Shown here piece after piece: positions 59,968 to 64,000 of a stretch of 64,000 nt of DNA (position 1 is the first letter of the stretch; each line of letters opens with the position of its first letter). The DNA lies in NCBI GenBank assembly GCA_030428945.1, contig JAUIEC010000009.1, positions 186,001-250,000 on the forward strand. The letters run 5' to 3'. Under the pieces are notes generated by a model. It ran no database searches, had not been told where the DNA came from, and saw nothing but the letters and a program-made list of their open reading frames with translations. This stretch comes from Phycisphaerae bacterium (lineage in GTDB: Bacteria > Planctomycetota > Phycisphaerae > UBA1845 > Fen-1342). The position numbers and the translations under genes are program-made.

Positions 59968-61782
59968 ATGGCCAGCCGTACCCGCAAAGCTGTTCGGACG
60001 AGCCTGATTTCGCTGCTGTGGACCTGGCTTGCGCTGGTGTTGCCGATTCCGCTGTTCCTCTGGAGCGTCTCGATGTCGGCCTCCAGCGCGCTGCTGCAGC
60101 AGCGGCTGCAGATGCACGTCGAGTTCATCCGCAAGGCCCACGACCTGGTCGAGTCCACCACCCGGATCGACTCGCTCCTGGTTCTCTGCCTGACCGATCC
60201 CGAGCGCGGCGGGGTCATCGACCTCGGGGCCATGCGGCAGAACCTGCAGGTCGGCATCGATCAGCTCCTCGCCCAGCGGATCCAGCACCCCGAAGACCAG
60301 ATCGTCACCACCGAGAACCTCCGCCGGATCGAGCAGCAGCTCAGCCAGATCGTCGACGACATCGGACACTTCGTCGCCGAGACCGACGCCGACCGCCGCT
60401 TCGCCCGGGCCGAGGACATCCGCGGACGCACGCTCGAACTCGCCGGCGGCATGTTCGGCTGGGTCCGCCAGGCCGAATCGCAGGTCAAGGAGTTCAGCGA
60501 CCGGCTCAACACCCAGTTGCGCTCCCAGGCCGTCGGCGTCCTCGTCGCCAGCGTCATGGCCCTGCTGGTCGTCCTGCTGATGTACAGCTACCGTCTGAGC
60601 GTGCTCGCCCAGCGCCGGGCCGAGTTCGAACGCGACCGCTTCTTCGAAGCCTCGCTCGACATGCAGTTCATCGCCGACTTCGACGGCCGCTTCCGCCACC
60701 TGAACCGCTCGTGGCAACGCGTCCTCGGCCGGCCGATCAAGGAACTGCTGGCCGCGCCGTACATCTACCTGGTCCACCCCGAGGACCGGGCCGCCACCCA
60801 GGCCGAGGCCCAGCGGATGCAGTTCGGGGCCGACATGGTCTCGTTCGAGAACCGCTGCGCGACGATCAGCGGCGAGTACCGCTGGATGCTCTGGACCGCC
60901 ACGCCCGACATCGAACGCCGCCTGATCTACGGCACCGTCCGCGACATCACCGACCGCAAGCTCGACCAGCTCGAACTGAAGGAGTCGGCCGCCCGCCTGG
61001 CCCGCAGCAACCGCGAACTCGAGGACTTCGCCTCGGTCGCCTCGCACGACCTGCAGGAACCGCTCCGCAAGGTGATGACCTTCGGCGAGCGCATCGCCAC
61101 CCGGGCCGGCGACGCGCTCGACGAACAGAGCCGCGACTACCTCGAACGCATGCGGAACGCCGCCGAACGGATGAAGACGCTGATCATCGGACTGCTGACC
61201 CTCTCGCGCGTCACCACCCGCGGCAACCCGTTCGAGCGGGTCGCCCTCGGCACCGTCGTCCGCGAGGTGCTCGGCGACCTCGAAGTGCGGATCGAACAGA
61301 GCGGCGCGACCGTCGAGGTCGGCGACCTGCCCGAGATCGAGGCCGACGCTCTGCAGATGCGCCAGCTCTTCCAGAACCTGATCGGCAACGCCCTCAAGTT
61401 CCATCGGCCCGAACAGGCCCCGCGCGTCCGCATCTCCGCCGAAGTCATCACCCCCGACCCGCTCAGCCAGGCGCAGCGCGTCCGCATCCTCGTCGAAGAC
61501 GACGGGATCGGCTTCGACGAGAAGTACATCGAACGGATCTTCGGTGTCTTCCAGCGCCTCCACGGCCGCAACGTCTACGAAGGCACCGGCGTCGGCCTGG
61601 CCGTCTGCCGAAAGATCGTCGAACGCCACGACGGCACCATCACGGCTTCCAGTCCCCACGCCGCCGGCGCCCGCTTCGAAGTCGTCCTGCCCGTCCGCCG
61701 CCGCAGCGAAATCGGCAGCGACATCTCCGTCGGCGGCGACCAGACCACCGTCACCGGCGAAAGCCCCGAGGAACTGCCGTGA
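59968..61782 (+). CDS. Sensor histidine kinase with PAS domain
   Basis: A 604-residue membrane kinase. Two helices (18-34 and 188-206) frame a helical sensor domain. A PAS domain (about 222-330, ending GTVRDITDRKLDQ) follows. The HisKA motif is H360 in SVASHDLQEPLRK. The ATP-binding domain has N474 (NLIGNALKFH), DDGIGFDE near 511 and GTGVGLAVCRKI near 541. The DLQEPLR form is typical of phytochrome-related kinases partnered with Rcp1-like receivers. Its TGA overlaps the next gene's GTG. The signal is unknown. Confidence 0.92.
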   Translation: MASRTRKAVRTSLISLLWTWLALVLPIPLFLWSVSMSASSALLQQRLQMHVEFIRKAHDLVESTTRIDSLLVLCLTDPERGGVIDLGAMRQNLQVGIDQLLAQRIQHPEDQIVTTENLRRIEQQLSQIVDDIGHFVAETDADRRFARAEDIRGRTLELAGGMFGWVRQAESQVKEFSDRLNTQLRSQAVGVLVASVMALLVVLLMYSYRLSVLAQRRAEFERDRFFEASLDMQFIADFDGRFRHLNRSWQRVLGRPIKELLAAPYIYLVHPEDRAATQAEAQRMQFGADMVSFENRCATISGEYRWMLWTATPDIERRLIYGTVRDITDRKLDQLELKESAARLARSNRELEDFASVASHDLQEPLRKVMTFGERIATRAGDALDEQSRDYLERMRNAAERMKTLIIGLLTLSRVTTRGNPFERVALGTVVREVLGDLEVRIEQSGATVEVGDLPEIEADALQMRQLFQNLIGNALKFHRPEQAPRVRISAEVITPDPLSQAQRVRILVEDDGIGFDEKYIERIFGVFQRLHGRNVYEGTGVGLAVCRKIVERHDGTITASSPHAAGARFEVVLPVRRRSEIGSDISVGGDQTTVTGESPEELP

Positions 61783-62216
61783 CCCCCGACAAGCCGCTGA
61801 TCCTGTTCGCCGAAGACGATCCCGACGACCGGATGCTGCTCGAGGAGGCCTGCGCCGAGGATCCGACCGACTACGACGTGCACTTCGTCGAGGACGGCGA
61901 AAAACTGCTCGACGCGCTGCACGGGGCCCGGCCGGTCCGCCGCCCGCGACTGGTCGTCCTCGACCTGAACATGCCGCGGGTCGACGGCCGCGAAGCGCTC
62001 ACCGAGATCCGTACCCAGCCGCACCTGGCGACCCTGCCGGTGGTCGTCTTCACCACCTCGAACTCGCCGGCCGATATTGTCCGCTGCTACGAACTCGGAG
62101 CCAGTTCGTTCATCATCAAGCCGAGCTCGTTCCAGGATCTGGTTGCCACCATCCGGGCGATCAGTCACTATTGGCTGCGGGTCGTGGAACCCCTGCCGGG
62201 AGACAGCAAGGCGTGA
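61779..62216 (+). CDS. Single-domain response regulator (Rcp1-like)
   Basis: A 145-residue CheY-like receiver. Acidic pocket is AEDDPDD, phosphoacceptor Asp62 is in VLDLNMPRVDGRE, and Lys114 lies in FIIKPSS. GTG start overlaps the kinase stop (GTGA), and the stop overlaps the next gene likewise. Such receivers accept phosphate from the PAS kinase family in the previous entry and pass it on or act through protein contact. Confidence 0.93.
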   Translation: MTPDKPLILFAEDDPDDRMLLEEACAEDPTDYDVHFVEDGEKLLDALHGARPVRRPRLVVLDLNMPRVDGREALTEIRTQPHLATLPVVVFTTSNSPADIVRCYELGASSFIIKPSSFQDLVATIRAISHYWLRVVEPLPGDSKA

Positions 62217-63913
62217 GCGCGGATCTGCGAGTGCTGCTGGTCGACGACGACGAAGACTACTTCATCGTCACGCGCGACCTGCTCGAAGAGGCCGGGGGCG
62301 GCTTCGCGCTCGACTGGACACCCGAGTACGAAGCCGGCCTGCAGGCCATGACCGGCAACGGCCACGACGTCTGCGTGGTCGACTACCGCCTCGGCCCCCG
62401 CAACGGCATCGAACTGCTCGCCGCCGCCCGCGGCGGGGGCTGCACCATGCCGGTCGTCCTCTTCACCGGCACCGGCGACCACGACGTCGATGTCCAGGCC
62501 ATGAAGGCCGGCGCGGTCGACTACCTCGACAAGGGCGGCATCACCGCCCCCGTCCTCGAACGAACCCTCCGCTACGCCGTCGAACGCAGCCGCAAGGACG
62601 CCGAACTCCGCAAGAGCCACCAGGACCTGCTCGCCATCCTCAACCAGCTTCGCATCGGCGTCGCCGTCGTCGAAGCCGACGGGCGGCTCGCCTTCCTCAG
62701 CCAGCGCGGCCGCGAAATGCTCGACCGGCTCGAGGAGGAGGCCGTCGGCCTGCACTGGGAACGGCTGCCCTTCGCGGCCGAGGACCGCGCCCGACTCTCC
62801 GGGCTGATGCAGTCGCCGGCCGACCAGCGCGAGAAGCTCTCGGTGCACGTCGAGACCGAGTCGCAGACGCACGTCTGGCTGGAAGTCGAGGTCAACGACG
62901 ATCCGCGCGACCCGGCCCGCAAGATGCTGCTGCTGTACGACGTCACCGAACTGCACGACCTGCGGCAGGAACTCGACAAGAAGGCCCAGTTCCACGACCT
63001 GGTCGGCAAGTGCGAACCGATGCAGACCGTCTACCAGGCGATCACAGACCTGTCCGGCGTCGACGCGACCGTCCTGGTCGAGGGCGAAACCGGAACCGGC
63101 AAGGAACTCGTCGCCCGCGCGATCCACTACGCCAGCCATCGCAAGGACAAGCCCTTCGTCGCCGTCAACTGCGCCGGACTGACCGAGTCGCTGCTCGGCA
63201 GCCAGTTGTTCGGCCACAAGCGCGGCGCGTTCACCGGCGCGGTCGAGGACCAGGCCGGCGTCTTCGAGACCGCCGTCGGCGGCACGATCTTCCTGGACGA
63301 GATCGGCGACATCACCGCCGGCGTCCAGAGCAGCCTGCTGCGGGTCCTCCAGGAAAAGGAGATTACCCGCCTCGGCGAGACCACGCCCCGGAAGATCGAC
63401 GTCCGCATCGTCGCCGCCACCCACCGCGACCTGCCGCAGATGGTCGAGGCCGGCGACTTCCGCATGGACCTGCTCTATCGCATCCGCGTCGCCCGCATCG
63501 TCCTGCCGCCGCTCCGGGACCGGCGGGCCGACATCCCGCTGCTGGTCGAAACGTTCCTCCGCCGCTTCCGCGCCACCAGCAACAAGGACGTCCAGCGGGT
63601 CGGCGAAGCGGCCCTCGGCCTGCTGCTCAACCACGCCTGGCCCGGCAACGTCCGCGAACTGCAGAGCGCGATCGAGTTCGCCGTCATCCGCTGCAAGGGC
63701 AGCGTCATCGAAGTCGCCGACCTGCCGCCCGAACTGCAGCAGGCCGCCGAACCCACCCCCGTCCTGGCCGCACCCGAAATGGGCGAACGCGACCGCGTCC
63801 TCGAAGCCCTCCGCCTGGCCGCCGGAAACCGCGTCGCCGCCGCCAAGATCCTCGGCGTCAGCCGCTCAACCCTCTACCGCCGCCTGGCCGAACTCGGCAT
63901 CGAAACAGGCTGA
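62213..63913 (+). CDS. Sigma-54-dependent response regulator with receiver and PAS domains
   Basis: A 566-residue NtrC-class activator. Receiver domain with DDDED at 11-15 and phosphoacceptor Asp57 (CVVDYRLGPRNG). A PAS domain (about 140-245) is an uncommon insertion. AAA+ domain: Walker A GETGTGKE (291-298), GAFTGA (339-344), the sigma-54 contact loop, and Walker B IFLDEIGD (359-366). Fis-type HTH at 525-562 (AAAKILGVSRSTLYRRL). It should activate sigma-54 promoters when phosphorylated by the kinase upstream. GTG overlaps the stop of the receiver gene by 4 nt. Confidence 0.95.
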   Translation: MSADLRVLLVDDDEDYFIVTRDLLEEAGGGFALDWTPEYEAGLQAMTGNGHDVCVVDYRLGPRNGIELLAAARGGGCTMPVVLFTGTGDHDVDVQAMKAGAVDYLDKGGITAPVLERTLRYAVERSRKDAELRKSHQDLLAILNQLRIGVAVVEADGRLAFLSQRGREMLDRLEEEAVGLHWERLPFAAEDRARLSGLMQSPADQREKLSVHVETESQTHVWLEVEVNDDPRDPARKMLLLYDVTELHDLRQELDKKAQFHDLVGKCEPMQTVYQAITDLSGVDATVLVEGETGTGKELVARAIHYASHRKDKPFVAVNCAGLTESLLGSQLFGHKRGAFTGAVEDQAGVFETAVGGTIFLDEIGDITAGVQSSLLRVLQEKEITRLGETTPRKIDVRIVAATHRDLPQMVEAGDFRMDLLYRIRVARIVLPPLRDRRADIPLLVETFLRRFRATSNKDVQRVGEAALGLLLNHAWPGNVRELQSAIEFAVIRCKGSVIEVADLPPELQQAAEPTPVLAAPEMGERDRVLEALRLAAGNRVAAAKILGVSRSTLYRRLAELGIETG

Positions 63914-63926
63914 CGGAAGGGCGCCC

Positions 63927-63955
63927 GGGAAACCAGGGAGCGAGGGAGCAGGGAA
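63927..63955. repeat. GGGAGCGA-type repeat at the right edge
   Basis: GGGAAACCAGGGAGCGAGGG on the plus strand, 14 bp after the activator stop. The remaining 45 bases to the end have no feature. Confidence 0.7.
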
Positions 63956-64000
63956 AGACGCGGCGCCTCGCCCGCGTCCACCTCAGCTTCCCCGTCCGAG

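Overview
The window is very GC-rich, densely coded DNA that looks chromosomal. It most likely comes from a member of the Planctomycetota, perhaps Phycisphaerae-like. This is inferred from several signs: six exported proteins ending in a double EF-hand (dockerin-like) tail with a terminal cysteine, two adjacent sulfatases, a Gram-negative BamA, mixed ATG/GTG/TTG starts, and secreted proteins with planctomycete-style repeat architectures. No phage, insertion sequence or CRISPR array was seen.

Layout. 1-6 kb: alaS (cut by the window edge), a class I amidotransferase and bamA. 6-13 kb: secreted proteins (a matrixin-like protease, a fibre with about twenty 15-residue repeats, and a small tagged protein coupled to it) around tRNA-Ile(GAT). 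13-26 kb: the core of the window, an apparent energy-metabolism operon of apbE, rnfB, a giant pyruvate:ferredoxin oxidoreductase, rnfC, rnfD, rnfG, rnfE, rnfA, a cysteine-rich 72-residue membrane protein and a ferredoxin-NADP reductase-like flavoprotein. Most junctions overlap by 4 nt. Pyruvate oxidation would reduce ferredoxin, Rnf would turn ferredoxin-to-NAD transfer into an ion gradient, and the reductase could make NADPH. ApbE would attach FMN to RnfG and RnfD.

26-37 kb: a HupE/UreJ-like membrane protein, tRNA-Lys(CTT), two sulfatases, a coiled-coil secreted protein, purQ, a YraN-family gene, the rpsP-trmD-rplS operon with a clear promoter and terminator, and an SDR-family protein whose catalytic Tyr is Phe. 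37-48 kb: frr, secreted tailed proteins, a CBS protein with a NupC transporter, SpoVR and a pseudopilin. 48-51 kb: a cytochrome bd-like membrane protein with a fused cytochrome c domain and a second membrane subunit. 52-57 kb: thiC, a rhomboid-family protein and, unexpectedly, a TPP riboswitch in front of a DinB-family gene. 57-64 kb: an enolase-superfamily enzyme, asnS, and a histidine kinase, receiver and sigma-54 activator with overlapping start/stop codons.

A second theme is the intergenic DNA. Purine-rich repeats in a 4/8-bp register recur at least a dozen times, nearly always starting at a stop codon with the purine strand matching the upstream gene. Several genes take their stop codon from the repeat. 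There are also a 20-bp tandem array, a 206-bp tandem duplication that includes a gene end, and dispersed palindromes.
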